The notes beneath the pieces are model-generated. The model made no database searches and had not been told where the DNA came from. It worked only from the letters and a program-made list of their open reading frames with translations. 64,000 nucleotides of DNA, taken from assembly GCF_017876575.1 (NCBI RefSeq), contig NZ_JAGIOE010000001.1:1674001-1738000 (forward strand). Reading direction: 5' to 3'. Positions 17,956 to 28,330 of the stretch are shown piece after piece. Both the position numbers and the translations under genes were made by a program. This DNA comes from Paeniglutamicibacter psychrophenolicus. Lineage in GTDB: Bacteria > Actinomycetota > Actinomycetes > Actinomycetales > Micrococcaceae. How positions within the stretch are numbered: the first letter of the stretch is position 1; the number at the start of each line of letters is the position of its first letter.

Positions 17956-18750
17956 TCAGGAAGCTTCGGACTCCATGAGGTAGTGCAATTGCGCTGCCAC
18001 CGAGATCTCCGCTGCCCGTCGCACCCGCGGATCCACGTCGGCGTAGACCACGTCGGTGACCTGGGCGATGGTGGGCTCAACGGCGGAATCGGCCCGGATC
18101 TGCGCCAGCGCGGAGCGGATCTGGGCCAGCCGCTCAAGCCGGTGCGCCCGGTATTCGCGCACGATTCCGTGCAGGGATCCCAACATCGGGCCATGCGCCG
18201 GAAGCACCAGCGCATCGGGGCCGGCCTCCAGCTTGTCCAGCGAGGACAGGTAGCCGCCCAGGGTGCCGTCGGGCGCATCCAGGATCGTGGTGCCGCGGCC
18301 CAGGATGGTGTCCCCGGTGAGCATCGAGCCGTTTTCCCCGTCATCGGGCAGCAGGAAACACAGCGAATCGGAGGTGTGGCCGGGGGTTGCGAGAACGCGC
18401 AGCCGCAGGCCAGCCGCGTGGATTTCCTCCCCGTCGACCAAGACCCCGGCCTCGCGGCAATGCTCCGGCAGCGCCGCACGCACCGGGGCCCCGGTGAGCC
18501 GGTGCAGCGTGTCGATGCCCTCGGTGTGGTCGTGGTGGCGGTGCGTGACCAGGATCAGCTCGACGGATTCGGCGGCCAGCGACCCAAGGTGCCCGGCGTC
18601 GTCGGGCCCGGGATCCACGATGACGGCATGCTCGGAACCCGGTGCACGCAGGATCCAGGAATTGGTTCCCTCCAGCGACATCGGTCCGGGGTTCGGGGCC
18701 AGGTAATAGGATGCCTGCTCGGTCACGACGGTGGCTTGCTGCTTGATCAT
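17956..18750 (-). CDS. MBL-fold metallo-hydrolase (LACTB2-like)
   Basis: Metallo-beta-lactamase-fold hydrolase of 264 residues. The zinc motif THRHHDHTEG is intact, with further ligands in ATPGHTSDS, TGDTILG and LPAHGP. A C-terminal helical extension (REYRAHRLERLAQIRSAL...) is typical of the LACTB2/PksB branch. The ATG at 18750 (MIKQQATVV) is the natural start; the track-length extension upstream overlaps the divergent permease region. It splits the binding-protein gene from its permease genes and has no obvious role in iron uptake. Confidence 0.87.
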   Translation of the reverse strand: MIKQQATVVTEQASYYLAPNPGPMSLEGTNSWILRAPGSEHAVIVDPGPDDAGHLGSLAAESVELILVTHRHHDHTEGIDTLHRLTGAPVRAALPEHCREAGVLVDGEEIHAAGLRLRVLATPGHTSDSLCFLLPDDGENGSMLTGDTILGRGTTILDAPDGTLGGYLSSLDKLEAGPDALVLPAHGPMLGSLHGIVREYRAHRLERLAQIRSALAQIRADSAVEPTIAQVTDVVYADVDPRVRRAAEISVAAQLHYLMESEAS

Positions 18751-18806
18751 GGCCACCAGTCTAGGGCCACGACGTGGGCCTCCGCCCGGAACCGGATGGG
18801 CAATCC

Positions 18807-19892
18807 ATGAGCGCGCCACCAGCCGGATCAAGAACGTCCGAGCCCCTGCCGGTGTCCGCACGGAAAACCGATTCCCCCGCGCCCGCACGGCGCCCCGGGC
18901 TCATGCCCGCGCCGGTGCTCGGTCTTCTCCTGGCGGCAGCCCTGGCACTGCTGCTCTTCCTGTCCCTGCTGATCGGCGCCCGGCCCATCGCCCCGTCCAC
19001 GGTCCTCGATGTGCTGGTGCACCTGGACCCGGCCAACGGAGAGCACGCGGTTATCGCCTCGCGCATCCCGCGCACGGTCGCCGGGCTGCTCATCGGTGCC
19101 GCCCTGGGACTCGCCGGGGCCGGGATGCAGGGCATCACCCGCAACCCGCTGGCCGACCCGGGCATCCTGGGCGTCAATGCCGGTGCCGCGCTGGCCGTGG
19201 TGGCCGGCATCCACTTCTTCGCCGTGTCCACGCTGCACGGCTACATCCTTTTCGCCTTCGCGGGCGCCGCCGGCGCCTCGCTGCTGGTCTACCTGGTGGC
19301 GTCGCTGGGCCGCGACGGCGCCACGGGGCTGAAGCTCGCCCTGGCCGGGGCGGCCATGGCCGCGGGCCTCGGGTCACTGACCAACGCCGTGCTGATGATC
19401 GGCCAGGAGGCGCTGGACCGCTTCAGGTTCTGGCAGGTCGGCACCCTGGCCGCCCGCGAGGTGCCCGAGATGCTCTCCGTCGCCCCGTTCCTGGCGCTCG
19501 GTGCTGTCGCGGTGCTGGCAGGTGCCAGGTTGTTCAATGCGTTGGCACTGGGAGACGACTCGGCCGTGGGGCTCGGGTTCCGCGTGGGCCGCGGGCGTGC
19601 GGTGTCGGCGGCGGGAGTGGTGCTGCTGTGCGGGGCGGCCACCGCGCTGGCCGGGCCCATCGGCTTCGTCGGGCTGATCGTGCCCCACGCGATCCGCGTG
19701 CTGGCCGGCGGGGACTACCGCTGGCTGCTGCCGCTGTCCATGCTGGCCGGGCCGGTACTGCTGCTGGGCGCCGACGTGGTGGGCCGGGTCATCGCCCCGC
19801 CGGCCGAGGTCCAGGTCGGGGTCATGACCGCGGTGATCGGCGCGCCGCTGTTCCTCTGGCTGCTGCGCCGCGGAAAGAAGGTCACGCTGTGA
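18807..19892 (+). CDS. Iron-siderophore ABC permease (FecCD family), FepD-like
   Basis: Permease of 361 residues with a 40-residue Pro/Ser/Ala-rich N-terminal extension. The ATG at 18807 is chosen; it gives [12 protein letters not shown]. Family segments: [46 protein letters not shown] and [15 protein letters not shown], all strong for FepD/BtuC-type permeases. Its stop overlaps the GTG start of the second permease. First gene of a three-gene operon that ends with the ATPase-SIP fusion. Confidence 0.93.
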   Translation: MSAPPAGSRTSEPLPVSARKTDSPAPARRPGLMPAPVLGLLLAAALALLLFLSLLIGARPIAPSTVLDVLVHLDPANGEHAVIASRIPRTVAGLLIGAALGLAGAGMQGITRNPLADPGILGVNAGAALAVVAGIHFFAVSTLHGYILFAFAGAAGASLLVYLVASLGRDGATGLKLALAGAAMAAGLGSLTNAVLMIGQEALDRFRFWQVGTLAAREVPEMLSVAPFLALGAVAVLAGARLFNALALGDDSAVGLGFRVGRGRAVSAAGVVLLCGAATALAGPIGFVGLIVPHAIRVLAGGDYRWLLPLSMLAGPVLLLGADVVGRVIAPPAEVQVGVMTAVIGAPLFLWLLRRGKKVTL

Positions 19893-21043
19893 GCCGCCAG
19901 ATGCTTTCCGGGGTTGGCGACACCGCCGAGGCTGCCCCTGCCATGAAGCGGGCCGAAGTTCCCGGCGCGCCTTCCGGAGGACCGCCCCCGGGCGCGACGC
20001 GGTCCAAGCCCCGGCACACGCCCGGGCCCCCGCACCAATCCACACCCCGCCCCGGCCGCCGCATCGGGCCGGTGGCCCGGGTGAACCTGCTGGCCGCCGC
20101 CGGCATCGTGGTCGCGGTGCTCCTGAACCTGGTGGCCGGGCGCCACCCCATCGCCATCGACGACCTGCTCGCTGCCCTGGCCGGCGAACGCGTTCCGGGT
20201 GTCTCCTTCATGCTGTGGGAGGACCGGCTGCCGCAGGCCGCCGTCGGCGTGCTGGCCGGGGCCGCGTTCGGCGCCTCAGGGGCCATCTTCCAGCGCATGC
20301 TGCGCAACCCGTTGGCCAGCCCCGATGTGATCGGCGTCGGCTACGGGGCGTCCGCCGCCGCGGTGGCGGGAATGCTGTTCTTCGGCGCCCAGGGGATTGG
20401 CCTCTCGCTGATCGCCTGCGCCGGCGCACTGGCCGTGGCGCTGCTGATCTACGCCATCGCCGATGCCGGGAAGCACACCGGGGCCCGGCTGATCCTGGCC
20501 GGCATCGCGGTGGCGGCGATGCTGCAGGGCATCATCTCCTACCTGCTCACCCGCACCGATATCCGGATGGCCTCCGACGCGCTGCGCTGGCTCACCGGAT
20601 CGCTGTCCGCCAGCACCTGGGACCGGGCGGGCTTGCTGGGCGCGGCGCTGGCGATCCTGCTGCCGCTCCTGGTGCCCGCCGCGGCGAAGCTGCGGATCCT
20701 GGAACTGGGCGACGACACCGCCGCCGGTCTGGGGCTGGGCGTGCGGTCCACCCGGCTGGGGCTGATCCTGCTGGGGGTCGGGCTGTGTGCCGTGGCCACC
20801 GCGGTGACCGGCCCGCTGGCGTTCGTCGCGTTCCTGGCCGGGCCGTTGGCGCTGCGCCTGTGCAATGGCCGCAGCCACCTGGGCTCCGCCGCCGGCATCG
20901 GCGCGCTGCTGGTGGTCTCGGCGACGTTCATCGCCACCAACATCCTGCCCGACATACAACTACCAGTCGGCGTCGTCACCGGCGCACTGGGAGCACCATT
21001 CCTGATCTGGGTCTTGGTGCGTTCCAACAAGGAAGGAACCTGA
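19889..21043 (+). CDS. Iron-siderophore ABC permease (FecCD family), FepG-like
   Basis: Permease of 384 residues. The GTG at 19889 sits inside the GTGA junction with the previous gene. A 55-residue hydrophilic Pro/Gly-rich leader precedes the first helix; an internal start such as the ATG at about 19941 would shorten it. Family marks include [24 protein letters not shown] and [18 protein letters not shown]. It pairs with the upstream permease to form the channel. Long disordered N-terminal tails on both permeases are a shared peculiarity of this operon. Confidence 0.92.
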   Translation: MSRQMLSGVGDTAEAAPAMKRAEVPGAPSGGPPPGATRSKPRHTPGPPHQSTPRPGRRIGPVARVNLLAAAGIVVAVLLNLVAGRHPIAIDDLLAALAGERVPGVSFMLWEDRLPQAAVGVLAGAAFGASGAIFQRMLRNPLASPDVIGVGYGASAAAVAGMLFFGAQGIGLSLIACAGALAVALLIYAIADAGKHTGARLILAGIAVAAMLQGIISYLLTRTDIRMASDALRWLTGSLSASTWDRAGLLGAALAILLPLLVPAAAKLRILELGDDTAAGLGLGVRSTRLGLILLGVGLCAVATAVTGPLAFVAFLAGPLALRLCNGRSHLGSAAGIGALLVVSATFIATNILPDIQLPVGVVTGALGAPFLIWVLVRSNKEGT

Positions 21044-21051
21044 GGGTTTCC

Positions 21052-23076
21052 ATGGCACTTCTCGAAGCACAGGACCTCACGCTCGCCTACGATGCGGTCA
21101 GCATCGTCGACGAGCTCTCGTTGCAGCTGCCCGCCGGCGAGGTGACGATCATCGTGGGAGCCAACGGCTGCGGCAAGTCCACGCTGCTGCGCGGGCTGTC
21201 CCGGCTGCTGAAGCCCGCCGGGGGCAAGGTCCTGCTCAACGGCGAGGACATCCACACCCGGCCGGCCCGCGAGGTCGCCAAGATGCTGGGCCTGCTGCCG
21301 CAGACCCCGACCGCGCCCGACGGGATCACGGTGCGCGAGCTCATCGGCCGCGGCCGCTACCCGCACCAGGGCTGGTTCAAGCGCTTCTCCTCCGAGGACG
21401 AGGCAGCGGTGGCCCGTGCCATGGCCGTCACCGGGACCACCGACCTGGCCGAGCGGCCCATCGACGAACTCTCCGGCGGGCAGCGCCAACGCGTCTGGAT
21501 CGCCATGGCGCTGGCCCAGGAAACCGAGCTGCTGCTGCTCGACGAGCCGACCACCTACCTGGACGTCGCCCACCAGCTGGAGGTGCTCGATGTGATCTCC
21601 GAGCTGAACCGCACCCGCGGCACCACCGTGGTGATCGTGCTGCACGACCTCAACCTCGCCGCCCGCTACGCCGACCACCTGGTGGCGCTGAAGCACGGCA
21701 AGATCGTCGCCGCCGGTCACCCGGCCGCGGTGGTCACCGAGGAGATGGTGAAAAACGTTTTCGGCATGCCATGCCGGGTCATCCCTGACCCGGTGGCCGG
21801 CACCCCGCTGGTGCTGCCCATCGGGCGGCACCGGGTGCTGCGCGCCGAGTCGGTGCTGGCGGCCAAGGGCATCCACCGCACCACGAATCCCGACGCCCGG
21901 CTCGATGCCGGTCCGGTGACGTCCGAGGTTCCCGCGGCCGCGAATGCGCCCGGAGCCGCAAGCCCCGCCGCCGATGGCGTTGCGGATGCAGCCACAGGTT
22001 CCTTGGCGGAAGTAGGTACCGTGGCCGCAGCCACGGAAGCGGACGCCCCGGCGCCGGCGGAACCGGAGGTGCCCGAACGCGCCGAGGAGATCAGCGAGAT
22101 GCTGGCCTTCGCCACGCACGTGGTGGCGGTGCAGGGCATCGGGGAGAACTTCAAGCGCATCACCCTGGCCGGGGCGGACCTGGCGCACTTCGGCGCCGGG
22201 GATTCCCCGCTGGATTTGCGCATCAAGCTGATGATCCAGCCGGCCGCAGAACCCGGGGTCCCGGCTGCCGGGCTGCCTTCGGAATTCGAGTCCCTGCGCC
22301 CGGGCGCCTGGCTGTCCCGTGCCGAGGCCACCGGCTGGTACCGGCGCTGGCTCGCGCTGCCGGCCGAATCCCGCGGCGCCATGCGCACCTACACCGTCCG
22401 GGCCCTGCGCCCGGCGGGCCACCGGGACAATCGCGGCACCGAGGCGGAGATCGACATCGACTTCGTGCTTCACCTGCGCAACGAGAACGGCAAGCTGGCC
22501 GGCGGCCCGGCCACGGTGTGGGCGGCCCGGGCCAAGGCCGGGGACGAATTGCTGTTGCTGGGCCCCAACGCTGGCCTGTGCGGGCCCGACTACGGAGGCA
22601 TCGAGTTCCGCCCGGGCTCGGCCAAGCGGATCCTGCTGGCCGGGGACGAGACCGCTGCCCCGGCCATCTGCTCGATCCTCGAAGCGCTGCCGGCCGGGAT
22701 CACCGGACATGCGCTCATCGAGGTGCCCGACACCGGGGATATCCAGGGTTCCTCGACCCGCTCGGGCGTGTCCGTGCAGTGGCTGCCGCGCGGTTCCCAC
22801 CCGCACGGCGAACTGCTGGCGGCCGCGGTGCGCGACGTCGTGGCGATTCCCGCCGCCGGCGCGGTGATGCCCGGTGCCGACCCGGAGGACGTCGACGTCG
22901 ACACCCAGATCCTTTGGGAGACGGCCACCGCCTCCACCCAGCCGTTCTACGCCTGGCTGGCCGGCGAGGCGGAAATGATCAAGGGCATGCGACGCTACCT
23001 GGTCCGCGAGGCCGGCATGGACCGCAAGCAGGTTGCGTTCATGGGGTACTGGCGCCGGGGCAGGTCCGAGAACTAG
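21052..23076 (+). CDS. Siderophore ABC ATPase fused to siderophore-interacting (SIP) ferric reductase domain
   Basis: Two-domain protein of 674 residues. Residues 1 to about 265 are a FepC-type ATPase: Walker [10 protein letters not shown] (36-44), signature LSGGQRQR (140-147), Walker [13 protein letters not shown] (160-171) and H-loop LHD. Residues 275-345 are an Ala/Pro/Glu linker. From about 346 the sequence is a siderophore-interacting, ViuB-like flavin reductase: [17 protein letters not shown], the FAD-binding RTYTVR (446-451), GDETAAPAI (531-539), a [18 protein letters not shown] helix and the terminal MGYWRRG. The reading frame is open throughout with no internal stop. The design would join import to reductive iron release at the cytoplasmic face. 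Mycobacterial IrtA joins a SIP domain to an exporter-type ABC protein, which is a different architecture. Confidence 0.92.
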   Translation: MALLEAQDLTLAYDAVSIVDELSLQLPAGEVTIIVGANGCGKSTLLRGLSRLLKPAGGKVLLNGEDIHTRPAREVAKMLGLLPQTPTAPDGITVRELIGRGRYPHQGWFKRFSSEDEAAVARAMAVTGTTDLAERPIDELSGGQRQRVWIAMALAQETELLLLDEPTTYLDVAHQLEVLDVISELNRTRGTTVVIVLHDLNLAARYADHLVALKHGKIVAAGHPAAVVTEEMVKNVFGMPCRVIPDPVAGTPLVLPIGRHRVLRAESVLAAKGIHRTTNPDARLDAGPVTSEVPAAANAPGAASPAADGVADAATGSLAEVGTVAAATEADAPAPAEPEVPERAEEISEMLAFATHVVAVQGIGENFKRITLAGADLAHFGAGDSPLDLRIKLMIQPAAEPGVPAAGLPSEFESLRPGAWLSRAEATGWYRRWLALPAESRGAMRTYTVRALRPAGHRDNRGTEAEIDIDFVLHLRNENGKLAGGPATVWAARAKAGDELLLLGPNAGLCGPDYGGIEFRPGSAKRILLAGDETAAPAICSILEALPAGITGHALIEVPDTGDIQGSSTRSGVSVQWLPRGSHPHGELLAAAVRDVVAIPAAGAVMPGADPEDVDVDTQILWETATASTQPFYAWLAGEAEMIKGMRRYLVREAGMDRKQVAFMGYWRRGRSEN

Positions 23077-23097
23077 GACCCTGGCCGGGGGTGGGGT

Positions 23098-23559
23098 TCA
23101 GCGTTCCGGGTGGCCGCCGAGCTTGCCCAGGATGCGGGCCAGCTCGGCGCGTTCCTGCGCATCGAGCCGCCCGAAGTAGCTCTCCGTGTGTTCGCGGCGT
23201 GCCGCACGGACCTCCTCGGTCAGGCCGAGCCCCTGGGGCGTCAGCGTGACCAGCGTGGCGCGGCGATCGACGGGGTCGGCGCTGCGGGCCACCAGCCCCT
23301 TGGCCTCGAGGTTCTCGATGACCTCGGTGGCCGAGCGCGGGGCGATGCGCAGGCGTTCGGCGACGTCCTTGAGCCGCATTCCGTCGGCGGACGCCGGATC
23401 CGCGGCATTGCGCGCGAGCGAGTGCAGGGCGCGGAACTGGTGCGGGGTCAGCTCGAAGGGGGCGAGGCGTTGCGACCAGGAATGGCGCAGCGAACGAAAA
23501 GCGCGGTGGAAAAGCTCCGAAAGGTCCCCGGGAAGTGCCGGATTGTTGCTGGCTGGCAT
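23098..23559 (-). CDS. MarR-family transcriptional regulator
   Basis: Winged-helix repressor of 153 residues with the MarR layout: an N-terminal dimerisation helix, recognition segment LKDVAERLRIAPRSATEVIENLEAKGLV, and the wing with VDRRATLVTLTPQG. The start is the ATG at 23559 (MPASNNPALP). It diverges from an ABC exporter gene, with a perfect palindrome between the two start codons, so it almost certainly represses itself and the exporter and is released by a small-molecule ligand. Confidence 0.92.
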   Translation of the reverse strand: MPASNNPALPGDLSELFHRAFRSLRHSWSQRLAPFELTPHQFRALHSLARNAADPASADGMRLKDVAERLRIAPRSATEVIENLEAKGLVARSADPVDRRATLVTLTPQGLGLTEEVRAARREHTESYFGRLDAQERAELARILGKLGGHPER

Positions 23560-23608
23560 GCCTTTCAGCCTACCGTCCGGCTGGTGCGGAATTTGACGGG
23601 CAACCACA

Positions 23609-23627
23609 TAGTGAGGTAACCTCACTA
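23609..23627. promoter_or_regulatory. Perfect palindromic MarR operator
   Basis: TAGTGAGGT-A-ACCTCACTA is a 9+1+9 perfect palindrome between the divergent MarR gene (start 23559) and the ABC exporter gene (start 23678). Its position, about 50 bases from each start, fits an operator controlling both promoters. Confidence 0.8.
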
Positions 23628-23677
23628 ATGACGTGGTGCGAGTCCCGCACCCACGACCACCACGAAAGGTGGTGCAT

Positions 23678-25588
23678 ATGTTGGAATCGAGTTCATCTTC
23701 CAGCGCGTCCCGTTCGGGCCAGGGCCAATCGGCCAAGAACCAAGCCGGTGCCGCTTCCGCACCCGGCGGCGGGGGAGGCCGCGGCGGTCCCGTCGCCCGC
23801 CTGAACCCCGCGGACCTCAAGCAGGTCAAGCTCCACCCGGTGAAGCCGGCCCGGATCGCGGCCCTCTTCAAGCCGCACAAGCTCACCATCGCCATCGTCG
23901 CGCTGCTCATCTCCGCAGCTTCGGTGATCGGGCTGGCCCAGCCGTTTTTGATCCGCGCCATCATCGACGATGCGCTGCCGCAGCAGGACACCGCACTGCT
24001 CGCCTGGCTTGCCGGCGGGCTGGTGGCGGTCGCCGCCGCGACAGCTGCCATCGGCGTGATCCAGACCTGGATGGCCACCAAGATGGGCCAGAAGGTCATG
24101 CACACGCTGCGGACCCGCCTATTCACGCACCTGCAGGCCCAGTCGCTGGGCTTCTTCACCCGCACCCGCTCCGGGGAGGTGCAATCGAGGCTGACCAACG
24201 ACATCGCCGGCATGCAGTCGGTGGTGACCTCCACCGCCACCTCGGTGGCCTCCAACCTGACCACGGCCGTGGCCACGGCCATTGCGATGGCCGCTCTCTC
24301 CTGGCGGATGAGCCTGCTCTCGCTGGTGGTGCTGCCGCCGGCGATCTGGCTTTCGCGCAAGGTGGCGTTGATGCGCCGCGACGTGACCAGTGCACGCCAG
24401 GCCGAGCTTGCCGGGATGTACACGCAGATCGAGGAGGGGCTCTCGGTCTCCGGCATCCGCCTGGCCAAGACCCTGGGCACCACCGGGCGGGATGTGGAGC
24501 GCTTCGCCGGTTCCTCGCACCGACTCGTCGACCTGGAAATGCGCAGCCAGCTGGCCGGGCGCTGGCGCATGGCCACCATGGGCATCGTGTTCGCCGCGAT
24601 CCCCGCGGTCATCTACCTGGCCGCCGGCTTCCCCGCCACCTCCGGGGGGATGACCATCGGCACGCTGGTGGCGTTCACCGCGCTGCAGGGCGCGATCTTC
24701 CGCCCCATCATGGGCCTGCTGAACGTCGGGGTCCAATGGGTCACCGCGATGGCCCTGTTCAGCCGCATCTTCGAGTACCTGGACATGGACCCGGAAATCA
24801 AGGCGCCGGCGAACCCGACGACGCTGGACCCGGAGTCCGTCCAGGGGAGGGTGCGCTTCGGTGGCGTTTCCTTCGCCTACCGTGGCGGGGCCGACGTGCT
24901 GCGCGGGATCGACCTGGAGCTGGCTCCGGGCACCGCCACGGCCATCGTCGGGCCCACCGGATCGGGCAAGTCCACGCTCGGTTCGCTGCTGCCGCGCCTG
25001 CATGACCCAAGCCGCGGCAGCATCACCATCGACGGCATCGACATCCGCGAACTCGCCCCGGAAACCCTGAACAGGATCGTGGGCGTGGTCTCCCAGGAGA
25101 CCTACCTGGTCCACGCCTCGATCCGCGAGAACCTGCTGCTGGCCGATCCCGGGGCCGACGACGCGACGCTGTGGAAGGCGCTGGCCTCCGCGCAGATCGC
25201 CGACCTGGTGGCCGGCCTGCCCGAGGGGCTGGACACCCTGGTGGGTGCCCGCGGGCACCGCTTCTCCGGGGGAGAGCAGCAGCGCCTGGCCATCGCCCGC
25301 ACCATCCTGCGCAACCCGAAGGTGCTGGTGCTCGACGAGGCAACCAGCGCGCTGGACAACACGACCGAGGCGCTGGTGCAGCAGGCACTGGACCTGCTGG
25401 CCGTCGGGCGCACCACGCTCACCATCGCCCACCGCCTGTCCACCGTCGAGGGTGCCGACCAGTTGGTTGTCCTTGAGGCCGGGCGCATCGTCGAACGGGG
25501 CCTGCCTGCCACACTGCGCGAGAACGACGGACCCTATGCCAGGCTCGTGGCGGCGCGCGAGGAAAAGGTCACCGAGCTGGTCCCCTGA
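23678..25588 (+). CDS. ABC exporter, multidrug/lipid type (fused TMD-NBD)
   Basis: Half-transporter of 636 residues that works as a dimer in the membrane. AAAGGTGG lies five bases before the ATG. A Ser/Gly-rich N-terminal tail of about 50 residues is followed by six transmembrane segments (residues ~70-350; TMD loop [20 protein letters not shown]) and an NBD with Walker [10 protein letters not shown], signature [13 protein letters not shown], Walker [13 protein letters not shown] and switch His in IAHRLST. The family is MsbA/LmrA/BmrA-like. Control by the divergent MarR protein suggests efflux of a toxic compound. Confidence 0.93.
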   Translation: MLESSSSSSASRSGQGQSAKNQAGAASAPGGGGGRGGPVARLNPADLKQVKLHPVKPARIAALFKPHKLTIAIVALLISAASVIGLAQPFLIRAIIDDALPQQDTALLAWLAGGLVAVAAATAAIGVIQTWMATKMGQKVMHTLRTRLFTHLQAQSLGFFTRTRSGEVQSRLTNDIAGMQSVVTSTATSVASNLTTAVATAIAMAALSWRMSLLSLVVLPPAIWLSRKVALMRRDVTSARQAELAGMYTQIEEGLSVSGIRLAKTLGTTGRDVERFAGSSHRLVDLEMRSQLAGRWRMATMGIVFAAIPAVIYLAAGFPATSGGMTIGTLVAFTALQGAIFRPIMGLLNVGVQWVTAMALFSRIFEYLDMDPEIKAPANPTTLDPESVQGRVRFGGVSFAYRGGADVLRGIDLELAPGTATAIVGPTGSGKSTLGSLLPRLHDPSRGSITIDGIDIRELAPETLNRIVGVVSQETYLVHASIRENLLLADPGADDATLWKALASAQIADLVAGLPEGLDTLVGARGHRFSGGEQQRLAIARTILRNPKVLVLDEATSALDNTTEALVQQALDLLAVGRTTLTIAHRLSTVEGADQLVVLEAGRIVERGLPATLRENDGPYARLVAAREEKVTELVP

Positions 25589-25735
25589 GAGGCGATGCCC
25601 GATTACGGACGGTGCGCAAATTCACGCCAAGGGGCCCCACCTGCGGTGAAGGCCCGCGGAAAAACCGAAGGCAAATCAGCCGATCCCCGGACGGACCAGC
25701 TGGTTCCTGCCTGCCAAAGCCCGGGAGAACCACCG

Positions 25736-26437
25736 TCACTTCGCGCGGAGCACGAAGAAAATAAAGCTCAGGAATGATTCCCGGTCCTTGAATTGCGGGG
25801 GAACGATTTCCGCAGGCGCATCGGTCGAGTACGGTGGTTCGCTGACCACCTCGATCTGGAATCCCGCCCTGGCAAACGCATCCGTCATGGCGTGCAATGG
25901 CCGGTGCCAGTATGTGAGGGTGGCCGCTTGGCCGTTGAAGGTGTGTTCATCCGAGTACTTTGTGGGCTTGAAGTAGTCCGTGCCGGGGTTTGTCCAGGGG
26001 TAAAGGATCGGGTGGTTTACCGACATGATGAGTCTGCCTTGCGGCCGCAGGACGCGCCGTATCTCGCTCAGCGGGCCAACCCAGTCTTCCAAATAGTGGA
26101 AGACCAGCGATGCCACCACGTCGTCGAACGTGTCGTCGGCGAAGGGAAGGGGCTGGCCGAGGTCGGCCACGAGGAGTTCCGCCCCTGCGCCCAGTCTTTG
26201 CCGGGCCAGATCGACCATTGCTTCGCTGGAGTCGAATCCCGATACGGTGGCGCCGCGTTCACCGAGCGCTGCCGCCAGCGGTCCGGAACCGCAGCCGGCG
26301 TCAAGAATCCGGTGATTGCGGACATCTCCGGCGAGGTTGAGCATTGCCGGCCGTTCGTAGAAGCCATTAAGCAGACTGGTTTCGTTCTCGGCCGAGTACG
26401 CCTCGGCAAAGGTGTCGTAATTGGTGTCCTGTGGCAT
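25736..26437 (-). CDS. Class I SAM-dependent methyltransferase
   Basis: Methyltransferase of 233 residues. The SAM-binding motif I is LDAGCGSGPLAAAL, the acidic residue after strand 2 is in GFDSSEAM, and later segments are DDVVASLVFHYLEDW and EIRRVLRPQGRLIMSVNHP, typical of the Methyltransf_11 family. The ATG at 26437 (MPQDTNYDTF) is chosen because GGAGGAA precedes it by ten bases. Substrate unknown; no metabolic context. Confidence 0.87.
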   Translation of the reverse strand: MPQDTNYDTFAEAYSAENETSLLNGFYERPAMLNLAGDVRNHRILDAGCGSGPLAAALGERGATVSGFDSSEAMVDLARQRLGAGAELLVADLGQPLPFADDTFDDVVASLVFHYLEDWVGPLSEIRRVLRPQGRLIMSVNHPILYPWTNPGTDYFKPTKYSDEHTFNGQAATLTYWHRPLHAMTDAFARAGFQIEVVSEPPYSTDAPAEIVPPQFKDRESFLSFIFFVLRAK

Positions 26438-26703
26438 CTGGTCAGTTCCTCCGGAGCTCGGAATGGGCGCAAGCATTTGGATGAGGCTAACAGCCGCAAC
26501 CCGGTCCCACTGGGAAGAATCGCTGTTCTTGCCCGCAAGGCGCCCTCCGGGATGACTCGATGTGGGGATTCGGTCGTAGGCGGTGGGGCCGAAGAATGCC
26601 GATGGATCACCGAGTAGTGGCGTCGGCTGTCGGGAGTGTCATCCGAAAGGTTCGACGCTCCGAGAAGCCCAAGACTCCGTTCACTCGGGCGACACCGCGC
26701 GAC

Positions 26704-27411
26704 TCACCGCCGCTGCAACAGCTCCAGCACTTGTTCGACGACCAGATCGGGTCGGGAAATGAACGGATGGTGCCCGGTCTGCAGTTCGACGGAGTGCGTC
26801 GCTCGGCTCGCATGGAAGCGTTGCAACTTGAGCGACGTGCTGCGGTCCTGCCCGCAGATGATGTACGTTGAATCGATTCCCTCCCAGCCGGCAGCACTCG
26901 TCGGAGTCGTGAACGCCCCGGCAGCCTGTGCGGTCACCCGCGCCCACGCCTGGTGCTGGGTCTCGTCGTCTGCGTCCTGAAGGAATCGGGCTCCAAACGA
27001 AGTTGCGTCGTAGCCGGACACGCCCAGCGTGCCGTCACTGTTGTCACCGATGGACACCGGGTCGACTTCACCGTTCATGATCGCACCCTGGGACTGCCCG
27101 ACCTCGGGCAGGTACGACGACACATAGAGCAAGTGCGCAATTGCCGGATGCTGGCCGGCTTCGGCGATAACGGTGCCGCCGTAGGAGTGACCGACAACGA
27201 TTGCGGAGTCCACCTCGCCCAGTGCGCCGCGAAGCACCGCCGCGTCGGCAATGAGGCCGCCGGCAACCTCTTCAGGTGCTCCCTCGCCACAGGAGGGCAA
27301 CGCAATGGCTCTGCTCCGGATCCCGGTGTGTTGGTGGAGCAGCTCTGCGGTCCGCTGCCACCACCACTGTCCATCGCGCACCAAGGCACCGTGGACAAAG
27401 ATCAGTTCCAT
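26704..27411 (-). CDS. Alpha/beta hydrolase (EstC/MenH-like)
   Basis: Hydrolase of 235 residues. GGGGAGGA stands nine bases upstream of the ATG at 27411. The oxyanion loop HGALVRDGQWWW and nucleophile elbow GHSYGGTV are present; the acid and His fall in QDRS and TGHHPFISRPDLV near the C-terminus. The pattern matches small esterase-like hydrolases related to plant methylesterases and EstC. No operon partner. Confidence 0.87.
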   Translation of the reverse strand: MELIFVHGALVRDGQWWWQRTAELLHQHTGIRSRAIALPSCGEGAPEEVAGGLIADAAVLRGALGEVDSAIVVGHSYGGTVIAEAGQHPAIAHLLYVSSYLPEVGQSQGAIMNGEVDPVSIGDNSDGTLGVSGYDATSFGARFLQDADDETQHQAWARVTAQAAGAFTTPTSAAGWEGIDSTYIICGQDRSTSLKLQRFHASRATHSVELQTGHHPFISRPDLVVEQVLELLQRR

Positions 27412-27972
27412 GTCCTGTTCCTCCCCTGAGTTACTCGTTGGGTCGGTCCGAAAAAGACGCCCAGAGCGGGACGCTGTCGACATTTGTGGTCGGCTCGCCG
27501 TCGAAGTGCCATGTATGCGCTACCGTACCTCGCGAGAACCGGTGGCCGGAAGACCACAACAGTCTCTTCTTGAACGGCATCATCCGGTCCTCAAATCATG
27601 CGACGAGATGGATACTGTGGCAAAAGGTCAAAACTGACGGACCCTTCCGGGACGGTTCTGCCCTCGCGCGTCCCAAGGGCCGTGATCGAACGCTTCGGGG
27701 TTGCGCGGATTCACGGGCTGCTGACTGAGCCGCTTGCTGCGAGGCCAAGACAGCCTATGGGAAGGGATTTCCGCTCCCGGGCGCGGCCCCGTTCGGAGCA
27801 ACGTTGATCCGTGCGTGGCTGAACCTCGTGGAGTGAATTTTCGGCCAGTGGACCACACGGCGTCCACCCAGGGCCATGCACGTGCAGTTGGCCCCAGGGC
27901 AAAACACCGATGGCGTGGAACCCGGGCCATCGGCTCGGGATCCACGCCATCGGCGGTGGTCTGCGGGGTTGG
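27412..27972. other. Gene-free region before ptsH
   Basis: These 561 bases contain the promoter side of the minus-strand hydrolase gene and, at the right end, the terminator of the ptsH gene (27907-27953). Open frames exist but are short, overlap each other and show no recognisable protein features. I see no supported gene. Confidence 0.5.
27907..27953 (-). terminator. Rho-independent terminator of ptsH
   Basis: An inverted repeat pairs 27907-27924 with 27936-27953 (18 bases, nearly perfect) and is followed on the minus strand by TGTTTTG. It lies 20 bases after the ptsH stop. Confidence 0.75.
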
Positions 27973-28251
27973 CTAAACGGCGTCCAGGTCCGTTTCCAGC
28001 AATGCAACCAGGGAATCCAGTGCGGCTTCGGCGCCGTCGCCGGATGCGCGCAGCACCACCTCGTCGCCCTTGGCTGCGCCCAGCGTCATCAGGGAGAGGA
28101 TGCTCGAGGCGTCGAGGGCATCGTCCTCCGGAGCTCCCTTGGGTGCGATGGTGACCTCGATGTCCAGGGCGCCTGCTGCTTCGGCGAAGAGCGCGGCGGG
28201 ACGGGCATGCAGGCCTGAGGCGCTGGCGATGGTGGCAAGACGTTCGGACAT
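27973..28251 (-). CDS. ptsH: Phosphocarrier protein HPr
   Basis: Small PTS phosphocarrier of 92 residues that passes phosphate from enzyme I to sugar-specific enzyme IIA domains. The phosphorylation motif GLHARPAA places the active histidine at residue 15, exactly as in other HPr proteins, and the second motif is SSILSLMTLGAAKGDEV. The start is the ATG at 28251. It lies 79 bases downstream of ptsI on the same strand and close to the mannitol enzyme II gene, which it would serve. Confidence 0.95.
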   Translation of the reverse strand: MSERLATIASASGLHARPAALFAEAAGALDIEVTIAPKGAPEDDALDASSILSLMTLGAAKGDEVVLRASGDGAEAALDSLVALLETDLDAV

Positions 28252-28330
28252 GTGTTTTCTCCTGTGTACGAAGGTGTTTGGGAAACAGTTGGGGGCAGGC
28301 AGGACCAATCCTACGGTGCCGGGGTATTGG

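Noticed and set aside
27598-27807. Small plus-strand frame in the gap before ptsH
   Set aside because: Arg/Pro-rich, no ribosome-binding site, no recognisable family, and it overlaps other equally poor frames.
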